Origin: Tistrella mobilis KA081020-065
GTDB lineage: Bacteria > Pseudomonadota > Alphaproteobacteria > Tistrellales > Tistrellaceae
Direction: 5' to 3'
Assembly (NCBI RefSeq): GCF_000264455.2
Contig: NC_017956.1
Span: 1,099,501 to 1,163,500 of the forward strand
Length of the DNA: 64,000 nt
Both the position numbers and the translations under genes were made by a program. The notes below the pieces were generated by a model. That model saw only the letters and a program-made list of their open reading frames with translations, was not told where the DNA came from and searched no databases. This document shows positions 53,941 to 62,400 of this stretch, one piece after another; positions within the stretch are counted from its first letter, which is position 1, and the number at the start of each line of letters is the position of its first letter.

Positions 53941-55097
53941 CGGATCAACTCCAGCATCATGCCGCCCAGCCACCAGGCCATGCCGACCCAGATCCCCGCC
54001 CAGCCGAGGATGGTGCCGAGGGCGACGGCCAGCAGCAGCGGCCCGCGCCCGGCGGGCAGTGGTCCAGCCAGGGCCGGGGCCGGCAGTCCGACTGCCCGGC
54101 GCAGATGATCGAAGGCCCGGCGGCGCAGATTGGGCAGGCGCAGCACCTCGACCAGCATCAGATAGCCGTCGCCGTTCAGCACCGGCAGCAGGGTGACGGT
54201 GGCCCCGAACAGCCCGGCGGCAGCCAGGATCACGCCGCCCGAATGCAGCGGACTGCCCATGGGGGCGGCCATCATCGCCGCCAGCCCCAGCCCGGCCAGG
54301 GCCTGGCTGGCGAAGGGCCCGGCCAGGATCGCGACCATGCGCGGCCCCATGGCCAGCGCTTCCCAGTCGCGCCGGTCGGGGCGCGTCCAGGCGAAGGGCA
54401 TCAGGAAATAGATCGCAAACCCGGTCTCGCGCACCCTGACGCCAAGCGCCCTGCAGGCAAGCGCATGGCCGCCTTCATGCAGGAAGCCGCTGGCCAGGGT
54501 CACGAGATAGAGCAGCGGCAGCATCCAGCCGGTCAGCGTCGCCGATGCCTCGTCAAGAAAGCGCCCGCCCATCACGATCAGCAGCACCGGGGTTGCCAGG
54601 GCGGCCAGGGTAACCACCCCCAGCAGCCCCATCCGCACCGCGCCTGGCCAGGCCAGCAGCCGGTCGAGCAGCGGTTCGGGATGGACCACACCCAGCCGCT
54701 GGATGACCAGATGATGGAGCAGGGCGAAATCGAAGCCGGTGAAGGGGTCGCGGGCGCGGTTGCCGCGGCCGTCGATTTCCAGCAGGCCCAGGCCCAGAAG
54801 CTTGGTTTCGAACCGCATCAGCTTGGCCGCATCGGCGCGGATACCGCGCGCCGCCAGCCGGGCGGACAGGGTGCCGAAGCTCGACTGCCCGTCGAACACC
54901 CGGGCCACTTCGAACTCGGCCGGGCCCAGCACCCAATGGCCGTCACCCGCGGGATCGGTGATTTCGATCCGCCGGCCGCGGGCCGGATCGGTGATCTCGG
55001 CATGTTCAAACCGGGCGGGAAAGCAGCCGCGGGCGATCGCGGCGCCGGCGCTCTCAGCGGCCGTGGTGTCGATCTCAGGCGCGGTCAGCGTCGTCAT
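53937..55097 (-). CDS. M50 membrane metalloprotease with N-terminal PqqD/RRE-like domain
   Basis: A 386-residue membrane protein. The zinc motif HEGGH is in ASGFLHEGGHALACRALG at about residue 208, and a later LNGDGYLML supplies the third-ligand region, as in M50 (site-2) peptidases. Five or six hydrophobic segments surround them. Residues about 40-115 (HWVLGPAEFEVARVFDGQSS, LMRFETKLLGLGLLEIDG) look like a PqqD-type winged-helix RRE that binds a leader peptide. It probably cuts the modified residue from the scaffold peptide at the membrane. Overlaps both neighbours by ATGA. Confidence 0.85.
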   Translation of the reverse strand: MTTLTAPEIDTTAAESAGAAIARGCFPARFEHAEITDPARGRRIEITDPAGDGHWVLGPAEFEVARVFDGQSSFGTLSARLAARGIRADAAKLMRFETKLLGLGLLEIDGRGNRARDPFTGFDFALLHHLVIQRLGVVHPEPLLDRLLAWPGAVRMGLLGVVTLAALATPVLLIVMGGRFLDEASATLTGWMLPLLYLVTLASGFLHEGGHALACRALGVRVRETGFAIYFLMPFAWTRPDRRDWEALAMGPRMVAILAGPFASQALAGLGLAAMMAAPMGSPLHSGGVILAAAGLFGATVTLLPVLNGDGYLMLVEVLRLPNLRRRAFDHLRRAVGLPAPALAGPLPAGRGPLLLAVALGTILGWAGIWVGMAWWLGGMMLELIR

Positions 55098-57520
55098 GCC
55101 GGGTCTTTCGTGGGGGCTGCCGGGCGAAGCCGGGTGCTGAGGCGGAATTCTGCCGTCACCCGACCTTCCGGACCGGCATCGAGCCAGAGCTCGTCCGGGC
55201 CCGGCGACATTTCAGCCAGATCGATCGGCTCGTCGCGGTCGAACAGCCGGGCGAGCATTTCCGCCCCCTGAGGGGCATCGAGCAGGATGCAGACCGGTTT
55301 GGGCTCCCCCGGCGCTTTGGCGAAGATCGCCGGCGGCAGGCCCAGATCCCGCGCCCAGCGGCGCATGGCCCGGAAGGCCTCGGCATCCTCTGCCGGCTTG
55401 CCGCCGGGGCGAGGGTCGTCGGCTTTGATCTGCCAGCTTCGCCGCTTGACCACCAGCCGGCCCAGCACCAGCCGCGGCGCCAGATGCCGCCCGGTCACCG
55501 CAGAGGCAAGCGTGAACATCGCCCGGTGCAGGGCCGTGCGGGTCAGCGTGCCCAGGTCGTCATCCTGTCCGCAGCGGCTCCGGATGCGCAGCGTGCCGTC
55601 GGCCGCGCGCCGGACCCGGACCTCTGCCGACCGGATGCGCCGGCGCGGGCCGGTCGCGGCATCGCCGGGCAGGGCGATGTCGATGAAGGCCGGATGTTCC
55701 GGCCAGTCGATATGCGAGCGCTGGTAATGGCGCCCATCATCGGCCAGGCCCAGCCGCGCCGGACCTGCGGCGCCGTCAAGCGCCCAGCCGGCCGCCATGT
55801 CGGCCGCCTGGTCCGGATCGGGGCAGAAGGGCATGGCCACCGGCTGCACGGCGGTCGCGACCGCCGGATGCACTTCGCCGATCACCAGCCGCCAGTCGCC
55901 GCGGGCGATCGCCGCGGGGCTTGCGGCCGCGATCATCAGATCGGGCGAGGCGATGTCGAGGCCGAGGGTGACCGGCTGGGGGGCGCGCGGCAGCAGGCGG
56001 CGAACGGCCGTTTCCACCGCATCACCGACATGTGCGATATCGGCCGGGGTGAGGGCGATTTCGTCGACGGAGGCGTCAGTGGCCAACCGGTCCCAGGCCT
56101 GGCGCAGCACCGGCTCGATCACCGCCACCGCAGCGGTCGCGAGATCGGCCGAGGGGGTGGCGGCCAGCAGGCGGACCAGATCGACCGTTCCCCCGGCATC
56201 GGCGGCGCCGTCATGCGCCAGCCGGTCGAAGGCCTGTGCCTGACCATCGGCGATCAGCATGGCCACGGCCGTCGCCACTCGCCGGTACAGGTTCAGCACC
56301 GGGGCCAGATCCGGTTCGGCGGCCTTGAGGAACGGCCCGCCCAGAACGACATTGCCCGCCCGGGCGCAATCTTCGTAGACCGGCTGACGGCCGACATACA
56401 TCCGGCCATGGTCGCGCTCGCGGTCGGCGCCGGCAGCGGCCAGCAGGGTGTGCAACCGGTCCAGGATCGCCAGCCGGTCGCGTGGCCGCCCGGCCGCGGC
56501 GGCGAAATCGCGGGCACCGGCCTCGATCGCGGCGATGCGATCCAGCCAGAGGTCGGCGGCCGGAGTGCCGATCCGCCCCAGAAGTCCTGCCAGATGATCG
56601 AGCGGCCGGCGGCTGCCGGGCGCGGGCGTCAGCGCCGGCAGCAGCACCCGCCGGCCGACCAGCATGTCGATGGCGGCGGCCGCGTCCCCGGTCGCTGCGG
56701 CGGCGGCAAGCCCGGCGGGCCGCGCGGGCCCCAGCCGCATGGCCGCGCGCACCACCGCGGCGACCCGGGCGGGCAGGGGGGTGCTGCGATCGACCGGCAG
56801 GCGCAGCCGGCCGGCATCATCCAGCGTGCAGCCGGGGTTTAGGATCAGCGGCAGCTGCCCGGCCAGCGCCGGATCGGCGGCCACCGCTTCGGCCAGGGCC
56901 TCGGCCACCCAGTGTTCGATCACCGTGATCCGGTCGCCGATCACCCGGTCGCCGATCACCCGGTCGGGCACCCGGTCCGGATCGCCGGTCACCTGCAGCG
57001 CGGTTTCGGATCGGGGATCGATCCGCCCCCAGGCGACGGGGCCGAAAAAGCTCGCGGTATCGTTCTTGGCCGCAAAGCGCTGCAGATAGCTCCAGGCCAG
57101 ACGCAGCTTCTGGCGGGCGCGCTTGCGCGGCTGATCCAGGTTTTCGGCCGCGAGTTCGGCGATGCGCGCCGGCGCGTCGCGGTTGGACAGAAACAGCGCC
57201 TCTTCCGCCATGGCATCGCCGAGCGCCGCAACCAGCCGTCGCCGGGCATCGGCCGCCGCAGGGGCGAAGGCGGCGGCGCGGCTATCGGGCGTGACGGCCG
57301 GATCATCGATCACGGCCAGCATGTCCGCGTCCAGACAGGCGCACCGCAGCCGGGCGAAACCGAAACCGGCGCCACGCATCCAGAACAGCGGAAACCAGTC
57401 GATGGCGGGCAGATCGCCAGCGGATGCCTGGCCTGTGGTGGAGACCTGGTCTGTGGTGGCGGCCTGATCTGCGGTGGCGAGACGGGTGGCGGATGGGGCC
57501 GGGCGGGTCGCGACCGTCAT
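55094..57520 (-). CDS. LanB-like protein with only the N-terminal domain (PEARL candidate)
   Basis: An 808-residue protein of the lantibiotic dehydratase N-terminal (tRNA-dependent) domain family. Typical segments are LQRFAAKNDTASFFGPVAWG near residue 150, GRMYVGRQPVYEDCARAGN near 370, and the closing LGLPPAIFAKAPGEPKPVCI near 745. Full LanB enzymes continue with a SpaB_C elimination domain of about 280 residues; here the frame ends 60 residues after that closing block. Stand-alone N-terminal domains include the peptide aminoacyl-tRNA ligases (PEARLs), which add an amino acid to a scaffold peptide's C terminus using aminoacyl-tRNA. The N terminus (1-40) is low complexity. A split dehydratase lacking a visible partner is the alternative. 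Confidence 0.85.
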   Translation of the reverse strand: MTVATRPAPSATRLATADQAATTDQVSTTGQASAGDLPAIDWFPLFWMRGAGFGFARLRCACLDADMLAVIDDPAVTPDSRAAAFAPAAADARRRLVAALGDAMAEEALFLSNRDAPARIAELAAENLDQPRKRARQKLRLAWSYLQRFAAKNDTASFFGPVAWGRIDPRSETALQVTGDPDRVPDRVIGDRVIGDRITVIEHWVAEALAEAVAADPALAGQLPLILNPGCTLDDAGRLRLPVDRSTPLPARVAAVVRAAMRLGPARPAGLAAAAATGDAAAAIDMLVGRRVLLPALTPAPGSRRPLDHLAGLLGRIGTPAADLWLDRIAAIEAGARDFAAAAGRPRDRLAILDRLHTLLAAAGADRERDHGRMYVGRQPVYEDCARAGNVVLGGPFLKAAEPDLAPVLNLYRRVATAVAMLIADGQAQAFDRLAHDGAADAGGTVDLVRLLAATPSADLATAAVAVIEPVLRQAWDRLATDASVDEIALTPADIAHVGDAVETAVRRLLPRAPQPVTLGLDIASPDLMIAAASPAAIARGDWRLVIGEVHPAVATAVQPVAMPFCPDPDQAADMAAGWALDGAAGPARLGLADDGRHYQRSHIDWPEHPAFIDIALPGDAATGPRRRIRSAEVRVRRAADGTLRIRSRCGQDDDLGTLTRTALHRAMFTLASAVTGRHLAPRLVLGRLVVKRRSWQIKADDPRPGGKPAEDAEAFRAMRRWARDLGLPPAIFAKAPGEPKPVCILLDAPQGAEMLARLFDRDEPIDLAEMSPGPDELWLDAGPEGRVTAEFRLSTRLRPAAPTKDPA

Positions 57521-58371
57521 GCCCCCACCACCGCGCCGCGTTCGGCCAGCTTGCCCAACAGGGCCGCATCCTGCGGGCCGGCACCGCCCAGCCGCCGGGT
57601 GAGTGCCGCGGGGCTGAGCGGTCCTTCTTCCAGGGCCGCCAGCATCAGGGCCCCCCGCGGCGGCAGCGCCGAGAGTTTGGGCGCGGCGGCCAGATCGGGC
57701 ATGGCCACCAGATAGGCGGCCGGCCGCGCCGGCAGATCCTCGCGGCCCAGCGCCGCAGAATTGCGCAGCCAGGGGGCCAGATCATGGGCCGTGGTGACGG
57801 CGACCGCGCGGCCGGTGAGGCCGACATGCCCTGCGGGCACCGCCGGTTGCGGCGGCGCATCGGCAAGCCGCATCAGCAGTCCGGCCGTGGCGCGGTCGAG
57901 CGCGATCAGGTCGCGCAGCCCGGCCGGCGCTTCGGTTGCGGGATCGCCGGCCAGATGGTCCAGGATCCGGGCGCAATAGCCCACGACGAAGGGGCCGTCA
58001 TCCTGCCAGTGATCGGCTTCAAGAAAGCCTTCGGCCAGCTCGCGCAGGTCCAGCCCCTTGGCCTTCAGCGCCCGCATGGTCAGCGGTGCCGCCGTTTCCA
58101 GCGCGTTCTGCACCGATCCGGTCATGCGGAAGCGGTAGTTCAGAATGAACATGCGCGTCGGCTTGGGCGTTGCGGCATAGGCACGTACCGTGGCCACGCC
58201 GTCATCGTCCAGGCCGAAGCGGCGGCCCAGCGTCTGATCGTCGATCGCGGGATCGAACATCGCCTCGGCCAGCGGCGCTTCGCGCAGGATTCGCCGCCAG
58301 GTGGCATAGACCGTGGCGGCGGGCAGCCCGGCACCGGGAATGGGGGCGGCGGGCGGGGTCATGGCGGTCAT
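57517..58371 (-). CDS. Probable partner protein of the DUF692/MNIO enzyme
   Basis: A 284-residue protein coupled by overlapping stop/start codons to the DUF692 gene upstream and the LanB-like gene downstream (ATG 58371, or GTG 58374). I cannot name its family with certainty. The middle (RMFILNYRFRMTGSVQNALE, PFVVGYCARILDHLAG) and the winged-helix-like C terminus (PRGALMLAALEEGPLSPAAL) fit the size and place of MbnC/TglI-type partners that present the peptide to MNIO enzymes. No iron-binding motif is obvious. Function is inferred from position. Confidence 0.6.
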   Translation of the reverse strand: MTAMTPPAAPIPGAGLPAATVYATWRRILREAPLAEAMFDPAIDDQTLGRRFGLDDDGVATVRAYAATPKPTRMFILNYRFRMTGSVQNALETAAPLTMRALKAKGLDLRELAEGFLEADHWQDDGPFVVGYCARILDHLAGDPATEAPAGLRDLIALDRATAGLLMRLADAPPQPAVPAGHVGLTGRAVAVTTAHDLAPWLRNSAALGREDLPARPAAYLVAMPDLAAAPKLSALPPRGALMLAALEEGPLSPAALTRRLGGAGPQDAALLGKLAERGAVVGA

Positions 58372-59288
58372 CACGCGATCTCCCGAACCGGCGGCACCAC
58401 GCCATGGCGGCGCGCGGCCGCATCCCAGGCCGCCTTGGCGCGGGCCAGATCGGCGGCGATCATCGCCTCGTCCTCGGCCCCGCCCAGCTCGCGGGTCTGG
58501 GGGTGATGGGCGCGGCCCTGGAATTCCAGGATCACCGCCGAAGGCAGGGCCCGGGACAGCACCTGGTCGAGCATCGCCCAGACCGGTTCGGGCACCGTGC
58601 TGTCATGCCAGTCGTGATAGAGCCCGTCATACCAGGATCCGCCGGCCAGATGGATGCAGACCACCCGGTCGAGCGGGATGGTCGCCAGATAGTCGGAGGC
58701 GTCGTAACCGGCCAGGTTGACCGAATTGGTGTAGACATTGTGCAGGTCGAGATGCAGCCAGGTGCCGGCGCGATCGACCAGCCGGGCCATGAATTCGGCC
58801 TCGCGCATCGCAGCCCCCGGGGTCGGCATGTAATAGGCCGCGTTCTCATGCGCCAGCGGCATGCCGTAGATGTCCTGAAGCCGCCGTGCCCGGTCGGCGA
58901 CCCGGACGAGTTCAGGCGAGGAGAACTGCACCGGGCTCGACCAGATGTCGAGCCAGGACCCGTCGCCATAGAAGCAGTGATCGCCGACCCAGGGGCTGTT
59001 GATCGCCTTGGCCAGCGCCACATGGCGGCGCACGGCCGGCGTGTCTTCCAGCCGGCCGAAGCCGAATTCGCAACCGTAATTGGAATGGGCGAGCAGCGGC
59101 TTCGCGGCACCCAGCGCCTGCATGCGCCGCTCCTGCCCCGGGCGGAAGATCCAGGGGCTGTCGAGCGGCCCCATGATCGCGTCCAGCAGTATCTCGAACA
59201 GGTCGACCGGCTGGGTTTCGAACGGAAACCAGTCGAGGATTTCGGGATTGTACTGCAGGCCGACGCCGAGCGGTGCGGGCTTGTCCAT
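58371..59288 (-). CDS. DUF692 family multinuclear iron-dependent oxidase (MNIO)
   Basis: A 305-residue TIM-barrel protein of the DUF692 family (MbnB, TglH). Probable iron ligands are visible in order: His in LLAHSNYGCEFGF, Asp-His in WVGDHCFYGD, Glu-Asn in PLAHENAAYYM, Asp and Asn in LHLDLHNVYTN, His in VCIHLAGGSW, and Asp-x-His in the following YHDWHDSTVPEP. MNIOs use mixed-valent iron clusters and oxygen to rearrange cysteine, asparagine or aspartate residues on peptides. AAGGA precedes ATG 59288. In the tgl pathway TglH removes a carbon from the appended cysteine; the substrate here is unknown. Confidence 0.9.
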   Translation of the reverse strand: MDKPAPLGVGLQYNPEILDWFPFETQPVDLFEILLDAIMGPLDSPWIFRPGQERRMQALGAAKPLLAHSNYGCEFGFGRLEDTPAVRRHVALAKAINSPWVGDHCFYGDGSWLDIWSSPVQFSSPELVRVADRARRLQDIYGMPLAHENAAYYMPTPGAAMREAEFMARLVDRAGTWLHLDLHNVYTNSVNLAGYDASDYLATIPLDRVVCIHLAGGSWYDGLYHDWHDSTVPEPVWAMLDQVLSRALPSAVILEFQGRAHHPQTRELGGAEDEAMIAADLARAKAAWDAAARRHGVVPPVREIA

Positions 59289-59305
59289 CGGGGAGTCCTT
59301 AAGGG

Positions 59306-59335
59306 TTGATCCCGGGGAGGTTGATCCTGGGGAGG
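59306..59335. repeat. 15-bp tandem duplication before the DUF692 gene
   Basis: TTGATCCCGGGGAGG (59306-59320) is repeated as TTGATCCTGGGGAGG (59321-59335) with one mismatch, in the 65-base gap between the LysE-family gene and the DUF692 gene. Confidence 0.75.
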
Positions 59336-59353
59336 CCTGGCCGCGTTGCAGCG

Positions 59354-60031
59354 TCAGCCCGCCACGATAGGAATGAGAGAGGCGACCAGCAGGACCGCCA
59401 TGACGGTGTTGAAGATCCTGACCGCCCGCCTGGTGGCGAGCAGCCGGCGGACCGCGACGCCGAAGCCGGTCCAGATCACCGCGGCCGGCACGCAGACCAG
59501 AAAGAAGATCAGCGCGATGATCACGGCCTGAACGGTGGGGTTGTTGGCCGCCGCGCCATAGGCCCCCATGGTCGCGACCGCCATGGTCCAGACCTTGGGA
59601 TTGACCCATTGCAGCAGAGCCGCCTGCAACGCGCCCACCGGCCTGCCCTCGGCCTGTTTCAGGTTCTGATCCAGCCCCTTGGGCTCGGCGCTCGCGATCT
59701 TCCAGGCGAGCCAGAGCATGTAGGCGACGCCGATCACCTCGATCGCGATCCGGGTTGCGGGCACGGTTTCAAGAATGGCGCCCAAGCCCAGCCCCACCGC
59801 CAGGATCAGCAGGGGGGCCCCGAAGCAGATGCCGGCCATCGCCGGCAGGCTGCGCCGGAAGCCGAAGCTGGCGCCCGAGGTGGTGAGCAGCACGGTGTTG
59901 GGGCCGGGTGACAGCAGGGCCACGATCGCGAAGGTCACGACCGGCCAGACGAAGTCGAGCGAGGGTGGTTCGATGGGCGGCACGGGGGCGGCTCCGGCGC
60001 GGGTTGGATGGATAACCGAAGGTTGATCCAT
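59354..60031 (-). CDS. LysE-family amino-acid exporter
   Basis: A 225-residue membrane protein with six hydrophobic segments. The LysE/RhtB signature is the loop after helix one, ALLSPGPNTVLLTTSGASFGFRR, and the re-entrant region LQWVNPKVWTMAV. LysE-family proteins export amino acids and close analogues. It is transcribed between the radical SAM gene (35 bases upstream) and the DUF692 gene (65 bases downstream), so it is probably co-expressed with them. This placement suggests that the pathway's final product is amino-acid-like. Confidence 0.87.
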   Translation of the reverse strand: MDQPSVIHPTRAGAAPVPPIEPPSLDFVWPVVTFAIVALLSPGPNTVLLTTSGASFGFRRSLPAMAGICFGAPLLILAVGLGLGAILETVPATRIAIEVIGVAYMLWLAWKIASAEPKGLDQNLKQAEGRPVGALQAALLQWVNPKVWTMAVATMGAYGAAANNPTVQAVIIALIFFLVCVPAAVIWTGFGVAVRRLLATRRAVRIFNTVMAVLLVASLIPIVAG

Positions 60032-60066
60032 CCGGACCCGGAGTGCAATACGGGCGATGCGATGCC

Positions 60067-62130
60067 TCAGCTGCCGGTCGCTTCGGCGACGATGCCGATC
60101 TTCACCAGCTTGGAGAGCACCGGCGCCAGCCCGGCGCCGGCCGCGGTGTCGCGCCGCGCCGCCTCGATCAGCCCGGCCATGCGGCCGCTGATCCGGTAGG
60201 AGATCGGCACCAGCACCCCCTGATGGCCGGCCTTCTGGGTGAAGGCGACGTAACTGTCCGTTTCGTCCATATCCATGATGTCTATGTCGCCGCGACCATG
60301 GGCTCCCATGATGAAGCCCGGAATGTCGAAGCGGCTGTGCATCAGCTCCACCCGGATGGCGAGTTCACCCGCCCCGCCGCCGGCCGACAGCGCCGGAAGC
60401 GGCGTTTCGGCCAGCCCGCCCACGGCCACGCGGCCCATGGTCACCTCGTAGCGGAACAGGTCGTGCAGCCGGTCGCGGAGCGACGGATCGGTAATGCCGG
60501 CATCGGGCAGAAGCCGGGTCTGGATGAACTGCTCGAAGGGTTTCGACAGGTCGATCGCCCGCCAGCGGCCCTCCGGCCGGTTGCCGGCATAGATGCTGCC
60601 CAGGATCCGGTCGCGGCCCGCCCAGTCGACGAAGCGGCGGATCAGGTCGCTGAAGCCGTCGACACCCAGCTGATCCTTCATGGCCAGCAGGCATTTGATG
60701 GTGGTGCCGTGGAAGTGATAGAGGTCGGCCACCGCAAAGCCGAAGGTCTCCACCCAGGCCATCTGGTCGAGATTGAGCCATTTGGTCTCGTAGACCATGT
60801 GGTTCGGTTCTCGCATATAGCGGATCTCGTGCTCCTGGGCCTGCCGCTCGAATTCCGAGCCGGGCAGGATCGAGAGCCGGAAGGCCTGGATGCGGTGCGG
60901 GCTCAGCGAGTAGCAGAAATCCACCGTCTGCATGAATTGCGGGATGCCGTCGCCCGGCAGGCCGTAGATGCAATCGATGATCGCCGAGGATTTCAGCTTG
61001 TCCGACAGCCGGTTCCAGGCGCGGCGGAAGCGGTCTTCGGTGAAGGGGCGGCGCATCAGCTTCGCCGCTTCCTGGCTGGCGCTCTGCAGGCCGAATTCGA
61101 AGGTGACCAGCGGGTTCAGCCGCACCAGCTCGTCCATCACCCGGGCCAGGTTGTCGTCGATGATCTCGAGCTTCAGCTCCAGCAGCAGGCTGAAGGGCTG
61201 GACCCGGCCGTCGCGCAGATGCTCGACCAGGATTTCCAGGATCCGGGCCGCGCGTTCCTTGCGCATGTTGAAGGTGCCGTCGCAGAACATGATGTGCGAC
61301 GGGTGATGCGAGAGGATGTTGTGAAGCTCTGCCTCCACCCGCTCCATCTCGTATTCGCGCACACCCTTGCTCTCGCCCCAGATGCAGAAGGAGCAGCGAT
61401 AGGGGCAGCCGCGCGAGGCTTCGTAGAGGAAGGCGCCACCATGGGGCAGCTCGATCCCGCCCAGATAGGGCGAGGGGATGTCGTTGATGTCCTCGATCAG
61501 CGCGGCCTCGGCGGTCTCGTGATAGGCCGTGCCTGCGGGCACGCGGCCGCTGCCGTCGAAGATCAGGAAGTCGTCGGTGTTGCCGTCGGGCGCCATATAG
61601 GCGATCCCGCCCACGGTCGAGAGCTTCGGGCTGCCGTCGAGGAAGGAATTCAGCAGGTCGCGGAAGGTGACCTCGGCCTCGTTGCAGACGCAGATATCGG
61701 CGCAGCGCTCGCGGTCGAACACGAAGGGTACATAGGATCCGCGGATCTGCTGGCCGCCGAAGATCACCACCGTCTGCGGCCACAGCTCCTTGATCGCCTT
61801 GGCGGCGCGCAGCACGAATTTGATGTTCCAGATGTAGCAGGAGAAGCCGACCACGTCGAAATTGTGGGTCTCCTGCCATTTCAGCAGGAAGAACAGCTGC
61901 GCCTCCTCATCCATCAGGGATTTGGGCGTGGCGGCACAGTGTTCGATGAAGGTGACACGGTCGGCGATCGCGGGCGTGCGCCGGGCATAGGTCACCAGGT
62001 TCCACAGCGCGAGCGAGGTGTCGGCTTCCCAGTTATAGGCGACGAGACCGACGCGGAGGGTCGGCTTCGCGCCGAAGCCCGCAGAGGCCGCGGTGGCGGT
62101 GCGGGCGATCATGGTATCGGGCATGTCCAT
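60067..62130 (-). CDS. B12-binding radical SAM protein of the peptide cluster
   Basis: From ATG 62130 the product has 687 residues. Residues about 20-150 form a cobalamin-binding Rossmann-like domain (FDVVGFSCYIWNIKFVLR, TVVIFGGQQIRG). The radical SAM cluster motif is RGCPYRCSFCIWG (CxxxCxxC) near residue 240, followed by FCDGTFNM and ELKLEIIDDNLARVMDEL. A C-terminal segment (about residues 610-687) may be a PqqD-like binding domain. AGGGG lies near both ATG 62130 and ATG 62124; ATG 62190 is possible but lacks a ribosome binding site. Class B enzymes often methylate unactivated carbons; the target is unknown. Confidence 0.85.
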   Translation of the reverse strand: MDMPDTMIARTATAASAGFGAKPTLRVGLVAYNWEADTSLALWNLVTYARRTPAIADRVTFIEHCAATPKSLMDEEAQLFFLLKWQETHNFDVVGFSCYIWNIKFVLRAAKAIKELWPQTVVIFGGQQIRGSYVPFVFDRERCADICVCNEAEVTFRDLLNSFLDGSPKLSTVGGIAYMAPDGNTDDFLIFDGSGRVPAGTAYHETAEAALIEDINDIPSPYLGGIELPHGGAFLYEASRGCPYRCSFCIWGESKGVREYEMERVEAELHNILSHHPSHIMFCDGTFNMRKERAARILEILVEHLRDGRVQPFSLLLELKLEIIDDNLARVMDELVRLNPLVTFEFGLQSASQEAAKLMRRPFTEDRFRRAWNRLSDKLKSSAIIDCIYGLPGDGIPQFMQTVDFCYSLSPHRIQAFRLSILPGSEFERQAQEHEIRYMREPNHMVYETKWLNLDQMAWVETFGFAVADLYHFHGTTIKCLLAMKDQLGVDGFSDLIRRFVDWAGRDRILGSIYAGNRPEGRWRAIDLSKPFEQFIQTRLLPDAGITDPSLRDRLHDLFRYEVTMGRVAVGGLAETPLPALSAGGGAGELAIRVELMHSRFDIPGFIMGAHGRGDIDIMDMDETDSYVAFTQKAGHQGVLVPISYRISGRMAGLIEAARRDTAAGAGLAPVLSKLVKIGIVAEATGS

Positions 62131-62400
62131 CCCCTGATGATCCGGAGACAAAAGGTCCGGATCCTGGCTCATTCGGAAATGGCCGGTCATGCGACGGGGC
62201 GGCAGCGACGCGGGAATTTACACCGGGGGTCACGGGGGCGCACCGGCCGGTCGGCGGACATAACGAGAACGCCCCGTGCCTGCGCGATGTGCGCAAAGGC
62301 ACGGCCGGATCCTGTCGTCGTCATGTCGGAGCGGGCCGGTGTCCGGCCGGGACGGATCGCGGAGCAGCGGGGGCGGCGTCGCGCGGGCCGTGTCGGCCGG

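Noticed and set aside
55094-57520. Lantibiotic (lanthipeptide) dehydratase making a Cys-crosslinked product
   Set aside because: No elimination domain, no LanC-like cyclase, and no Cys/Ser/Thr-rich core peptide in the cluster.
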